Source of the DNA: CAXBBB01 sp963841855
Lineage (GTDB): Bacteria; Bacteroidota; Rhodothermia; Rhodothermales; BA12
Length of the DNA stretch: 64,000 nucleotides
Direction of reading: 5' to 3'
Assembly (NCBI GenBank): GCA_963841855.1
Contig: CAWJEJ010000003.1
Coordinates: 434,001 to 498,000, forward strand
Part shown: piece after piece, positions 33,146-41,814 of the stretch
How the letters are laid out: every line of letters starts with the position of its first letter
How positions within the stretch are numbered: the stretch's first letter is position 1
Position numbers and translations under genes: made by a program
Notes under the pieces: model-generated
Told to the model about the DNA's origin: nothing
Database searches by the model: none
What the model saw: the letters and a program-made list of their open reading frames with translations, nothing else

Positions 33146-33901
33146 ATGGACGCCGCTCTCTACGCCACCTACGCCCGCGCCGAAGACGCACACTGGTGGT
33201 TTCGCGCACGCCGACGGATCGTCGCTCGCGTGATCGACCAGCTAGACTTGCCCGCTGGCGCCCGACTGCTCGAAATGGGCTGCGCAACCGGTGGAAACCT
33301 CGAACTGCTCAGCCGCTACGGCGCGCTCGACGCCGTCGAGATGGATCAGGGAGCTGTCGCCTACGCCAAGTCGCGTGGTACGGGCGCCAGCGTCTACCAG
33401 GGTCACCTTCCCGACGCACTCTCTCGCGACATCGGCGGCTCGTACGACCTGGTCACGCTGCTCGACGTGCTCGAACACATCCCCGACGACCGCGCGTCGC
33501 TGGGCGTGCTATACGATCTGATGGCGCCCGGCGGGACGTTGCTCGTTACGGTCCCGGCGTATCAGTGGCTGTGGAGCGCGCACGACATCGTCAACCACCA
33601 CCAGCGGCGCTACCGGCGGTCCGAGTTGGTGCGGCGGATTCGGGCGGCAGGCTTCGCAATTGAGCAGGCGACGTACTTCAACACGCTGCTCTTTCCGCTC
33701 GTCGCCGGAGCGCGAGCAGTGGGAAACGTCGCCGAACGCGTGCGCCCAAGCGATCGCGCCGTGTCGGACATCGACGCGATTCCGTCGGCACCCGTCAACC
33801 GAATGTTGGAGGCTGTTTTCGCGTTCGAGCGGCGCGTCGTGTCGCGTCTTCGGCTGCCGTTCGGCGTGTCGATCCTCGTCGTCGCCCGTCGTCCCGCGTG
33901 A
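33146..33901 (+). CDS. Class I SAM-dependent methyltransferase
   Basis: 251 aa. SAM-binding motif I is LLEMGCATGGNLE, motif II region DAVEMDQGAV, motif IV DLVTLLDVLEHIPDD and post-motif GGTLLVTVPAYQWLWS, with HRRYRR type sequence after it. This arrangement occurs in methyltransferases associated with glycan or lipid modification. Two hydrophobic stretches lie at ~175-190 and ~240. Substrate unknown. A TAGCTTGG promoter-like element at 33119-33126 lies 20 bases upstream. Confidence 0.9.
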   Translation: MDAALYATYARAEDAHWWFRARRRIVARVIDQLDLPAGARLLEMGCATGGNLELLSRYGALDAVEMDQGAVAYAKSRGTGASVYQGHLPDALSRDIGGSYDLVTLLDVLEHIPDDRASLGVLYDLMAPGGTLLVTVPAYQWLWSAHDIVNHHQRRYRRSELVRRIRAAGFAIEQATYFNTLLFPLVAGARAVGNVAERVRPSDRAVSDIDAIPSAPVNRMLEAVFAFERRVVSRLRLPFGVSILVVARRPA

Positions 33902-33960
33902 TATAACCGGGGCGTCACGGCGGCGCGTGCTATGTTTGGCCTTCCTCACCTCCACTGTTC

Positions 33961-34380
33961 ATGAGTCAGAAGCTGCTGCTGCTCAGCAAAGCCCAAACGT
34001 ATCTGCGCAGCGCCGCCGTACTGTTCGAGATCGAAGACTTCGATTCGTGCGCGTCGCGCGGGTACTTCGCGATGTTCTATGCTGCCCAAGCCCTGCTCGT
34101 CGAGCGGCGCGTCGGTACGTCGGGCGGCATCCGGGTGGCATTCGGCGACGCGTTCGTGCGCTCGGGCGAAGTCCCCGAGGAAGCGGGCGCCGCGTTCGAC
34201 CACGCGCACGACCTGATGGAGGTAGCCGACTACGCGCACAGCTTCGGCGTCCAGCAACCCCAGGCCGAAGAGGTGCTCCAGTCGGCCGAAGCGTTCGTCA
34301 CCATGATCATCGACATCCTCAACCCGACGCCCGCCCCTGCCGTCGTCCCCGACGATGAGGACTTCGAGGACGAAGACTGA
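33961..34380 (+). CDS. HEPN-domain protein
   Basis: 139 aa helical protein. KAQTYLRSAAVLFEIEDFDS followed by CASRGYFAMFYAAQALL is the typical HEPN core, and the C terminus ends in an acidic tail (DDEDFEDED). HEPN proteins often pair with a minimal nucleotidyltransferase as a toxin-antitoxin system, but no nucleotidyltransferase gene is next to it. The RNase motif R-x4-6-H is not evident. TATGTTTG at 33931-33938 is a strong TAnnTTTG promoter match. Confidence 0.85.
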   Translation: MSQKLLLLSKAQTYLRSAAVLFEIEDFDSCASRGYFAMFYAAQALLVERRVGTSGGIRVAFGDAFVRSGEVPEEAGAAFDHAHDLMEVADYAHSFGVQQPQAEEVLQSAEAFVTMIIDILNPTPAPAVVPDDEDFEDED

Positions 34381-34786
34381 CGCGAACTCGTCCTCTTCGT
34401 CGGTGAGGCGCGGCGATCCAGACGGAAGTCGCACGCGATTCGTCCTAGACGAGTGGCCTCAGATGGACCAGCGAAGCATGTGGAGTGGTCGAACTCGTCC
34501 TGCTCAGCAAAGCGCGTTTAGACGATTCTAGCGACCGGAGCGGAGCGCCCACCGATGCAGCGAACCGAAGACTCATCGACACGAAAGCCAGCATGATCCG
34601 GCTTAGGCGAGCAGTTGTGGATTGCTGGCTGCGCAGAAACGACGGTGAGACAGAGGCGGAGATAGTAGCGGGGGCGGTGAAGGTTGCGCCAACGGTTGGA
34701 CGCCTTGAGGCCGGGCCGTAGCTTTACAGGCTATTCCGCGCTCACGTGGCGCGCTCACTGACGACTACACCTAATCGCTTTCGGCT
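34381..34786. other. 406-base region without a supported gene
   Basis: No frame here has family resemblance or a convincing start. The stretch 34484-34511 (GTCGAACTCGTCCTGCTCAGCAAAGC at its core) echoes the beginning of the HEPN gene (CTGCTGCTGCTCAGCAAAGC), hinting at a degraded duplicate of its 5' end, but the resemblance does not extend. The rpmE promoter lies at the right end. Confidence 0.4.
34696..34726 (+). promoter_or_regulatory. Bacteroidota-type promoter of rpmE
   Basis: TTGG at 34696-34699 and TAGCTTTA at 34719-34726 are separated by exactly 19 bases, matching the Bacteroidota sigma-A consensus TTTG-N19-TAnnTTTG with one mismatch in each element. The rpmE ATG is 60 bases downstream. 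This is the best promoter match in the window. Confidence 0.6.
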
Positions 34787-35053
34787 ATGAAGCCCGGTAT
34801 CCACCCCGATTACACGACCATGACCGTCGAACTGGCCGACGGCACGACGGCCACGATGCGCTCGACGCTCGGCCGCGACATCCAGTCGGACGTCGACTCG
34901 ACCAACCACCCGTTCTACACCGGCAAGCGCCAGTTCGTCGATACTGCGGGCCGCGTCGAGAAATTCCGCCGCCGCTACGGCAACAGAGGCAAGAAGCAGC
35001 TCGACGACGAGTCGACGGATACGACCGACGCCACGCCGCAGGAACAGGCGTAA
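34787..35053 (+). CDS. rpmE: Ribosomal protein bL31 (zinc-free form)
   Basis: 88 aa. MKPGIHPDYTTMTVELADG, RSTLGRDI, HPFYTGKRQFVDTAGRVEKF and RRRYG are the bL31 signature. The four Cys of the zinc-binding type are all replaced, so this is a C-minus variant; the sequence is otherwise of the short RpmE type, extended by an acidic tail. It is a single-gene transcript with its own promoter and terminator. Confidence 0.95.
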   Translation: MKPGIHPDYTTMTVELADGTTATMRSTLGRDIQSDVDSTNHPFYTGKRQFVDTAGRVEKFRRRYGNRGKKQLDDESTDTTDATPQEQA

Positions 35054-35076
35054 GCTGCTCCGCTCGTATTATCGAA

Positions 35077-35110
35077 CCCTCGCCCGGCTTTGCGCTCGGC
35101 GAGGGTTTTT
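35077..35110 (+). terminator. Intrinsic terminator of rpmE
   Basis: CCCTCGCC (35077-35084) pairs with GGCGAGGG (35098-35105) and is followed by TTTTT (35106-35110), a textbook intrinsic terminator 24 bases past the rpmE stop. Confidence 0.88.
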
Positions 35111-35134
35111 GCTTTCCTCCGACCCGACTCTCCC

Positions 35135-36448
35135 ATGCTCGCCCCCGCCGCCCTGATCGCCCGCACCCGCGACGGCCTCTCCCTCGAGTCTACCGAACTG
35201 CGCGAGTTCGTGCTCGCCTACACGCGCGGCGACGTGCCGGACTACCAGATGAGCGCGTGGCTGATGGCCGTCTACCTGCGCGGATTGACGCCCGACGAAG
35301 CGTCCGCCCTGGTCGACGTGATGCTGCACTCGGGGACCGTCGTCGATCTGTCCGATGTGGCGGGGCGCAAGGTCGACAAGCACTCGACCGGAGGCGTCGG
35401 CGACAAGATCTCCTTGCTGCTCGCCCCCCTCGTTGCGGCGTGCGGCGCAAGGGTGCCGATGATCTCGGGCAGAGGACTGGGGCATACCGGCGGAACGCTC
35501 GACAAACTCGAATCCATTCCCGGCTTCACGACCGGCTTGGGACTGGACCGCTACCGCAGCCAACTCGCCGAACTGGGCGTCGTCATGATCGGGCAGACGG
35601 CAGAGATAGCGCCCGCCGACCGCAAACTCTACGCCCTGCGCGACGTGACGGCGACGGTCGAGTCGATCCCGCTCATCGCCGCTTCGATCATGTCCAAGAA
35701 GATGGCGGCGGGACTGGACGCTCTGGTGCTGGACGTGAAAGTCGGCAGAGGTGCGTTCATGCGGACACCCGAGCGCGCGCGTGAACTTGCCCAGACGATG
35801 GTGCAGATCGGCACGCGGCACGGCGTCGAGACGACCGCTCTGCTGACCCGGATGGACGCTCCCTTGGGCCGAGCGGCAGGCAACTGGCCCGAAGTCGCCG
35901 AGACGATCCGCTGTCTCAAGGGCGACGCGCAGGGCGCCGAGGACGTCGTCGAAATCACCATCGCGCTGGCGGCCGAGATGCTGCGCATGGCCCAGATCGC
36001 CGACTCGGCCGAGCAGGGCGCCGAGCAGGCCCGAGCCGCACTGGCCGACGGAAGCGCGTGGGATAGGTTCGTTCAACTGGTCGAGGTGCAGGGCGGCGAC
36101 GTGCGCACGCTCGAAGACCCGGACGCACGCCAAGCCCAATCCCCGGCGATCGTCGTCGAAGCTCAGCGTTCGGGCGTCGTCACCGACATCGACGCGCGCA
36201 AGATCGGCGATCTGACGGTCGCTCTGGGCGCAGGGCGGCGAGCCAAAGAGGACGACGTAGATCCGCTGGCAGGCGTCGTGCTGCACGCGTCCATCGGCGA
36301 CCGAGTCGAGGCAGGGCAGCCGCTGGCGACGCTCTACTCGCATCTGGACGAAACCGAGGCGTTCAGCCGCGCGCTGCGTGCGTCGGTCGAAGTCGGAGAC
36401 CAAGTGCCGGACGTGCCCCGCCTTCTAATCGAGCGCATCACGGCCTGA
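35135..36448 (+). CDS. deoA: Pyrimidine-nucleoside / thymidine phosphorylase
   Basis: 437 aa. It splits thymidine or uridine to base and pentose-1-phosphate. The phosphate site KHSTGGVGDK and the family signature SGRGLGHTGGTLDKLESIPG are present, as are DRKLYALRDVTATVESIPL and IMSKKMAAG. The C-terminal barrel-sandwich domain closes the protein. The ATG at 35135 lies just past the rpmE terminator. The bispecific (Pdp) and thymidine-specific (DeoA) forms cannot be separated by eye. Confidence 0.93.
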   Translation: MLAPAALIARTRDGLSLESTELREFVLAYTRGDVPDYQMSAWLMAVYLRGLTPDEASALVDVMLHSGTVVDLSDVAGRKVDKHSTGGVGDKISLLLAPLVAACGARVPMISGRGLGHTGGTLDKLESIPGFTTGLGLDRYRSQLAELGVVMIGQTAEIAPADRKLYALRDVTATVESIPLIAASIMSKKMAAGLDALVLDVKVGRGAFMRTPERARELAQTMVQIGTRHGVETTALLTRMDAPLGRAAGNWPEVAETIRCLKGDAQGAEDVVEITIALAAEMLRMAQIADSAEQGAEQARAALADGSAWDRFVQLVEVQGGDVRTLEDPDARQAQSPAIVVEAQRSGVVTDIDARKIGDLTVALGAGRRAKEDDVDPLAGVVLHASIGDRVEAGQPLATLYSHLDETEAFSRALRASVEVGDQVPDVPRLLIERITA

Positions 36449-36463
36449 TCGTGCGATGACCCG

Positions 36464-39256
36464 TCAGTCGCCGCCGAGCAGCGGGCCGACTGGTGAGAAC
36501 GTCGGGAGGTCGGGTCGTTGCGAGGGCGCGCGTGCCACTAAGTCGCGGGCCTGTTGCAGTTTGGCCTCGGCGGCGCGCTCGCGCTCGGTCAGAGTCTGGC
36601 TGCGGCGGGCGAGGTCGTCGCGGTAGGTGGACAGCTGCTCGCGGTAGACCGTGAGTTGGGCGCGGAGATCGGTCAGCTGGCGCTCGTCGGCGGCCAGTGC
36701 TTCGCGCCTGCCCTGAGATTGTGCCAGATCGGCTAGCGCGCGCTCGCGCTGGCCCCGCAGGTCGGCTAGGGCGTCGCGCAGCGTCTCGGATTCGTGCTGC
36801 TGCGACTGGATCTCGTCTGCCAGCCGGTCGCGCTCGGATTGGAGCGCGACGCGTTCCTGTTCGGAAGTGCGGCGGCGTGCATCTGCCGCGCGGCGCGCTT
36901 CGCTGGACGCCTCCTCGGACACGGCAACCTGCCGACGCGCGGCTTGAGCGTCGGCACGGGCGCGCTCCAGATCGGCTTCCCGTTCGGCGAGCGCGTCGCG
37001 GGCGCTGTCGCGTTCGGCTAGCACGGCGTCGCGCGCGGACCGCGCGGCGGCGAGTTGATCGGACAACACGTCTCGCTCGGATTCGGCGGCTGCGAGCGCG
37101 TCGACCGACGCCGCTTCGCTGGCCGACTCGGACGCGTCACTGAGTGCGCGTTGGGCTGCCTCGGCTTGAGCCTGGACGATCGCGAGTTGCCTGCGGAGAG
37201 CGGATGCCTGCTCGGCCAACGTGTCGCGCTCGGCGTGGGCGGCCGCGAGGGCGTTGCCGAAGTCGGCGTCGGTCGCGGTTTCAGAGGCGACCGTCTGGAG
37301 CGCTTCGACTTCGCGTTCGAGCGCTGCGGCGTGAGCGTGCGCCGCTTCGCCGTCGGACTGGGCAGTAGCGAGGCGGACTTCGAGGCTGGCATAGTCGGTC
37401 TCCAACTGCTCGCGCTGAGATTGCGCGTCGGCGAGCGCCTGGGGTGTCACGGCGTCGGCCAGAGCGGCACGCAGGTCGTCGCGTGCGGTGTCTCGTTCTT
37501 GCATGGCGGCGTCGCGCTCGGTTCTCAGAGCGTCGCGCTCTTGCAACCCCTTGTCCTGCTGGTCCAGAGCCACCTTCAACGCGTCGGCGCGGGCTTGGGC
37601 CTGGGCGAAGTCGCTGCGGAGCGCCGCGACCTGGGCGTAAATGGCGTCGCGTTCCGATGCGACGGCTGACAGCGTCTGCTGCTGGGCCTCGAACCGCTCG
37701 GCTTCGTCTTGCATCGTGCCGCGGAGCGCTGCCGCTTCTTTGCGCTCGGTTGCGAGCGCCTCGCTCAGTCCGTCGCGCTCGGTCGTGAGGGTTGCGATCG
37801 CCTCGGCGGACTCGGCCAGCGTGCGCTCGTGCTCATCGGCCACCTCACGCGCTTCGGCTAGCATACGCTCGGCATCCAACAGCAGCGATTTGCGCTCGTC
37901 GAGCTTTTCGGTGAGCGCGGCGATGCGCAGCAGCGCTTCCTGCTCCCTCTCGTTGACTTCGTCCCGCTCGGCTACCAGAGCGATCGCCATGTCCTGCGCC
38001 TCGTTTCGCTCGGCCGTCAGTTCGCGCACCAGCGCCTGCTCGGACTCCAACCGGTCAGCGGCTTCGTCGCGTTCGGCTTCCAGTTTTGCAATCGACTGCT
38101 GTGCTGCCTCCAAGTCGCTAGTCGCCGCCGCATGCTGATCGCCCAGCATGGCGAGCCGCGCACGCGTTGCCTCGTGCTCGACGTTGAGCGCGTCCCACCG
38201 GTCGGCGAGCGCGTCGTGCTGCTGCGTCAGCGTGCGGTAGTCGTGACGCGCCGTTTCCAGATCGGCCGCGTGCCTGTCCCGCTCGCTCTCAACGTCGGCG
38301 AGGCGAGCCGACTGGGCTTCGAGCGCCAGCGTCTGGCCCGCGTGGCTCGCTTCGAGATCCAGGTGAGCGGTTTCGAGATCGCCGTGCTGCGCTGTCAGGC
38401 GCTCGTGCTCGTGCGTCAGACTAGCCAGAGCGTCATTGGCGTGTGTCAGAGAGAGAGCCGCTACGTCGTGCTGTGCGATCAACGTCTGATGCGTCTGCGC
38501 CAGCGCGTCGTGGTCGGCCTGGAGCGCGTCGCGGCGCACCTGGACGCGGTGGAGATCGTCTGCGAGCGCGTCGCACTCGGATTGGCGCGCGACGTGCTGC
38601 TTTTGCTCGTCCGAAAGGGTGTGCTGCGTGTGGGCGAGCTGCGAGGCCAGGCGCGAGCGTTCATTGGCTAGTCCATCTGCCTGCGCCCGCGTCTGGGCGA
38701 GCGTGTGGCGAGCGGCCTCCAGTTCCGAAGCGGCTCGGGCTTGCTGCGCCGCGTGTTCGGCTTCGAGCCGGTCGCGCTCGCCGTGCCAGGCCGCGCGGCG
38801 CGAGGTGAGCGATCCTTCCTGCTGCCGAAGCGCATCGACGTCGGCAGCGTAGCGCGTTCGGCGTTCGGTCGTCCTTTCGTCTTCGCTTTGCGCGGCAGCC
38901 TGCGCCTTGAGCAGATCGTCCTGACGCTTGCGCGCGGCGTCGGCGGCTAGCTGGAGCGAGTCGGTCAGGCGCAGCAGGTGGGCGTCCAGGCGCGGCCACG
39001 CGTCGCCCAGCGCATGCACCAGCGTCTCTCGGTGATCCAACAGGGTATCGCGGACGGCGTCTACCTGCACTTCTACCGATGCGATCTCGGCGTCCTTGCG
39101 GCGCGCCAGTGCGTGCGCGTCGATGGGTGGAGGCGGACTGGCGGCGCGGCCTTCGTCGTCGAAGAAGCGCGCGCGAAAGTAGTAGTAGCCGCCGATGGCG
39201 CCGATGCAAAGCGTCAGCAGCGCCATCGCGACCGCGATCAGAACGGGACCGGACAT
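36464..39256 (-). CDS. Membrane-anchored giant coiled-coil protein, 930 aa
   Basis: Residues ~5-28 (LIAVAMALLTLCIGAIGGYYYF) form one N-terminal membrane helix. From about residue 50 to 915 the chain is almost uninterrupted charged heptads rich in Ala, Glu, Arg, Gln and Leu, with recurring ERD/SERD steps, and the last ~20 residues are proline-rich (PTFSPVGPLLGGD). There is no Walker A or B, so it is not an SMC/RecN ATPase. It could be a structural or polarity scaffold. Next upstream, 78 bases away on the same strand, is another N-terminally anchored protein. Function unknown. Confidence 0.8.
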   Translation of the reverse strand: MSGPVLIAVAMALLTLCIGAIGGYYYFRARFFDDEGRAASPPPPIDAHALARRKDAEIASVEVQVDAVRDTLLDHRETLVHALGDAWPRLDAHLLRLTDSLQLAADAARKRQDDLLKAQAAAQSEDERTTERRTRYAADVDALRQQEGSLTSRRAAWHGERDRLEAEHAAQQARAASELEAARHTLAQTRAQADGLANERSRLASQLAHTQHTLSDEQKQHVARQSECDALADDLHRVQVRRDALQADHDALAQTHQTLIAQHDVAALSLTHANDALASLTHEHERLTAQHGDLETAHLDLEASHAGQTLALEAQSARLADVESERDRHAADLETARHDYRTLTQQHDALADRWDALNVEHEATRARLAMLGDQHAAATSDLEAAQQSIAKLEAERDEAADRLESEQALVRELTAERNEAQDMAIALVAERDEVNEREQEALLRIAALTEKLDERKSLLLDAERMLAEAREVADEHERTLAESAEAIATLTTERDGLSEALATERKEAAALRGTMQDEAERFEAQQQTLSAVASERDAIYAQVAALRSDFAQAQARADALKVALDQQDKGLQERDALRTERDAAMQERDTARDDLRAALADAVTPQALADAQSQREQLETDYASLEVRLATAQSDGEAAHAHAAALEREVEALQTVASETATDADFGNALAAAHAERDTLAEQASALRRQLAIVQAQAEAAQRALSDASESASEAASVDALAAAESERDVLSDQLAAARSARDAVLAERDSARDALAEREADLERARADAQAARRQVAVSEEASSEARRAADARRRTSEQERVALQSERDRLADEIQSQQHESETLRDALADLRGQRERALADLAQSQGRREALAADERQLTDLRAQLTVYREQLSTYRDDLARRSQTLTERERAAEAKLQQARDLVARAPSQRPDLPTFSPVGPLLGGD

Positions 39257-39334
39257 GGAGCGGGGGAAAAGGTCTCGGAAACTAGGCGCACTTCGCGCCC
39301 TTCCGGCAGGGGAAGCCGGTTCCGATGTATCCGC

Positions 39335-39805
39335 TTAGCGCAAAGGCCGTGCCCGGATGCCCGGCACGTCTTTCCGCGCAACGACACGGACGCGCGCGCC
39401 ATGCTCCCACAGCTGCAAGCGCTCGCGCAGGTGCGCCGACCGGGCGTCGGCGAGCAGCACGTCGCGCTCGCTCCACACGACTTCCCATCCTGCCTCGCCA
39501 TCTTGAAGCGCAAACGCTGCGTCGTCGAGGCGCGCGTCGGCGGCCCGCGTCAGTGTCGGCTCACCGGCGAGAAACGACCCGTGCAGTTGGGCCAGCACGC
39601 TGTCGACCGGCGAGGCGTACGAGGGCGCGGAGGCGGTACGCGCAGGAATCTGGGAGGCGCCCGAAGAGGACGGGTGTTGGCCCACATGATGCATCGCGAA
39701 ACCGCCGACGGTCAGCACGGCTGCCGCTAGCGATAGGCTGATGCCCAAAACGGACGAGGCGCTCGGGCCCGAGCGGTTGCGAAAGAGCGGAAAGGGTAGG
39801 TTCAT
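39335..39805 (-). CDS. Hypothetical protein with N-terminal membrane anchor
   Basis: 156 aa. One hydrophobic segment at ~20-40 (VLGISLSLAAAVLTVGGFAM) is followed by a Ser/Ala-rich linker and a small folded domain with LQDGEAGWEVVWSERDVLLA. No family recognised. It is upstream of the large coiled-coil gene on the same strand and may be co-transcribed with it. The 210 bases between its start and the pgsA-like start contain no other gene. Confidence 0.6.
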   Translation of the reverse strand: MNLPFPLFRNRSGPSASSVLGISLSLAAAVLTVGGFAMHHVGQHPSSSGASQIPARTASAPSYASPVDSVLAQLHGSFLAGEPTLTRAADARLDDAAFALQDGEAGWEVVWSERDVLLADARSAHLRERLQLWEHGARVRVVARKDVPGIRARPLR

Positions 39806-40015
39806 GCCCGGTGAGTGTACAAAGACATTGCCAATCTTTCTGCGCCTGCCTGCTGTGCTCTAGGCAACGTTGCCTAGCCGCGCGCGGCGACGCGTGATCA
39901 GCCGCGCAAGCCTGCCGGAACGAATTCAGAGTGGAGACCGGGACGAGATGGATTGTTCAGACGTTTTCCCTCAACGCTTCCAACCCGGCGCGGTCTGCGT
40001 TCGTACTCTCCTCCT

Positions 40016-40636
40016 ATGTCCACACCCAGTTCGACCGCTGCGCTCCACACAATGGCTGAACTGGGCCAGTTCTGGACGTATGCCAACGCGCTGAGCGTGA
40101 TCCGCATGGTGCTCGTCGCGCCCATCGCGCTGCTGGCGTGGAAGGCCGATCAGCCCGCTCTAATGTGGACGCTGATCGGCATCGGCGTGGCGACAGATTT
40201 TTTCGACGGCAAGGTCGCGCGGTGGACCGGGACCGTGTCCGAGTGGGGAAAAGTGCTCGACCCGTTCGCCGACAAGTTGGGGGCCATCGTGATCGGAGGA
40301 GCGCTGGCGTTTCGGCCCGCCGAGCCCAACCTCCCGGTCTGGCTGATCGTGCTCGTACTGGTGCGCGACATCCTGATCTTCGGCGGCGGGATCCTGATCG
40401 CCAAGCGGCACGGCTCGGTTCCTCCGAGCGTGTGGAGCGGCAAACTAGCCGTCGGCGCGGTCACGGTCGCCGTTCTGCTGGCGCTGCTGGAGTTGCCCTT
40501 GCTGACCGAAGTTGCGGTATGGACGTCGCTGGTCCTGCTCGTCGGCTCGTTCTGCGAGTACCTGTACCGCTTTGTCCGCGCGATGCGAGCGCCGCGCGTG
40601 CCCTGGCCCCCGGCGCCCGATTCTTCCGCTGCATGA
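40016..40636 (+). CDS. pgsA: CDP-alcohol phosphatidyltransferase (PgsA-like)
   Basis: 206 aa, about five to six membrane helices. The active-site motif D-x2-D-G-x2-A-R-x8-G-x3-D-x3-D is exact: DFFDGKVARWTG then GKVLDPFADK. Enzymes of this family join CDP-diacylglycerol to a polyol; the position next to ftsY and the length suggest phosphatidylglycerophosphate synthase, but substrate is not certain. The ATG at 40016 gives MSTPSSTAALHTMAELGQFW. Confidence 0.88.
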   Translation: MSTPSSTAALHTMAELGQFWTYANALSVIRMVLVAPIALLAWKADQPALMWTLIGIGVATDFFDGKVARWTGTVSEWGKVLDPFADKLGAIVIGGALAFRPAEPNLPVWLIVLVLVRDILIFGGGILIAKRHGSVPPSVWSGKLAVGAVTVAVLLALLELPLLTEVAVWTSLVLLVGSFCEYLYRFVRAMRAPRVPWPPAPDSSAA

Positions 40637-40707
40637 AGGCCGCTGGTAGGCACGTTCCCCCGCTTCGGTAGTTACTTGCGCCTCAACAAGCATTGACTCC
40701 CTCCGCG

Positions 40708-41706
40708 ATGGGCTTTTTCGACCGATTCAAGAAGCAGAACCCTCAACCCACGGCTCCACCTGCCCAGCAAGAGGTTCGGCAGCAGGAGCAGGCCAAGCTG
40801 AACGAGGGGATGGAAAAGACCCGCTCGTCGTTTTTCGGCAAGATCGACCTGCTGGTAAGAGGGCGCGACACGATCGACGACGAGGTACTTGACCGGATCG
40901 AGGAAGTCTTGGTCGGCGCCGATCTGGGCGTCGACACGACGGTCGAGATCATCCGCCGCATCGAAGCCCGCGTCAAGACCGACCGCTATACCGGGACCGA
41001 CGATTTCAACGAACTGCTGCGCGACGAGATCGCCCGGCTGATGCTCGAGGACGCGCCCGAGCGCCCCCGCGACTTCGACGCTCCGCTGCCCAACAGCCCG
41101 CACGTCATCCTGGTCGTCGGCGTCAACGGCGTCGGCAAAACGACGACGATCGGCAAGATGGCCTGGCGCTACAAGCAGGCAGGAAAGAGCGTCGTGCTGG
41201 GCGCCGCCGACACGTTCCGCGCCGCGGCGACCGAGCAGCTCGACATCTGGGCGACCAGGGCGGGCGTGCCGATCATCAAGCAGGGACACGGCGCCGACCC
41301 CGCAGCCGTCGCCTTCGACACGATCGCGTCGGCCAAGTCCAAGGGCGCAGACATAGCCATCATCGACACGGCTGGGCGGCTGCACAACAAGAGCGGCCTG
41401 ATGGACGAGTTGTCCAAGATCAAGCGCGTCATGGACCGGCAGGTGGCTGGCGCTCCGCACGAGGTGCTGCTGGTTCTCGACGGCTCGACGGGCATGAACG
41501 CCGTCCGTCAGGCCGAGGAGTTTACCAAGAGCGTCGACGTGACCGGCATGGTGCTCACCAAGCTCGACGGCACGGCCAAAGGCGGCGTCGTGATCGGCAT
41601 CTCGAACGGCTTCAAGATTCCGGTCAAGTACATCGGCGTCGGCGAGGGCATCGACGACTTGCAGGTGTTCGACCGGGTCGCGTTCGTCGAGGCGCTCTTT
41701 AGCTGA
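40708..41706 (+). CDS. ftsY: Signal recognition particle receptor FtsY
   Basis: 332 aa SRP-type GTPase. N-domain MGFFDRFKKQ to ~residue 110; G1 GVNGVGKTTTIGKMA, ADTFRAAATEQL, G3 DTAGR, G4 TKLDGTAKGG and the C-terminal GVGEGIDDLQVFD. It docks ribosome-SRP complexes at the membrane through its N domain and a short basic N terminus; the long acidic A domain of E. coli FtsY is absent, as in many phyla. It is 71 bases downstream of the pgsA-like gene. Confidence 0.97.
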   Translation: MGFFDRFKKQNPQPTAPPAQQEVRQQEQAKLNEGMEKTRSSFFGKIDLLVRGRDTIDDEVLDRIEEVLVGADLGVDTTVEIIRRIEARVKTDRYTGTDDFNELLRDEIARLMLEDAPERPRDFDAPLPNSPHVILVVGVNGVGKTTTIGKMAWRYKQAGKSVVLGAADTFRAAATEQLDIWATRAGVPIIKQGHGADPAAVAFDTIASAKSKGADIAIIDTAGRLHNKSGLMDELSKIKRVMDRQVAGAPHEVLLVLDGSTGMNAVRQAEEFTKSVDVTGMVLTKLDGTAKGGVVIGISNGFKIPVKYIGVGEGIDDLQVFDRVAFVEALFS

Positions 41707-41780
41707 GCGAGTCGGCGTTCGAAGAGGAGTAATGAGGCGTTCGCCTCTAAATGTGAAGCATGCGCGCGGCGTCGGCGATG

Positions 41781-41788
41781 TAGATTTG
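41781..41788 (+). promoter_or_regulatory. TAnnTTTG -7 element upstream of the propeller gene
   Basis: TAGATTTG matches the Bacteroidota -7 consensus exactly and lies 26 bases before the ATG of the BNR propeller gene, in the 108-base gap after ftsY. No TTTG is seen 19 bases upstream. Confidence 0.4.
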
Positions 41789-41814
41789 GGCTGATCCCAC
41801 CTCTTCCCGCCTTC

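Noticed and set aside
34485..34721. 78-codon plus-strand frame after the HEPN gene
   Set aside because: No motif, no reasonable start context, and it ends inside the rpmE promoter.
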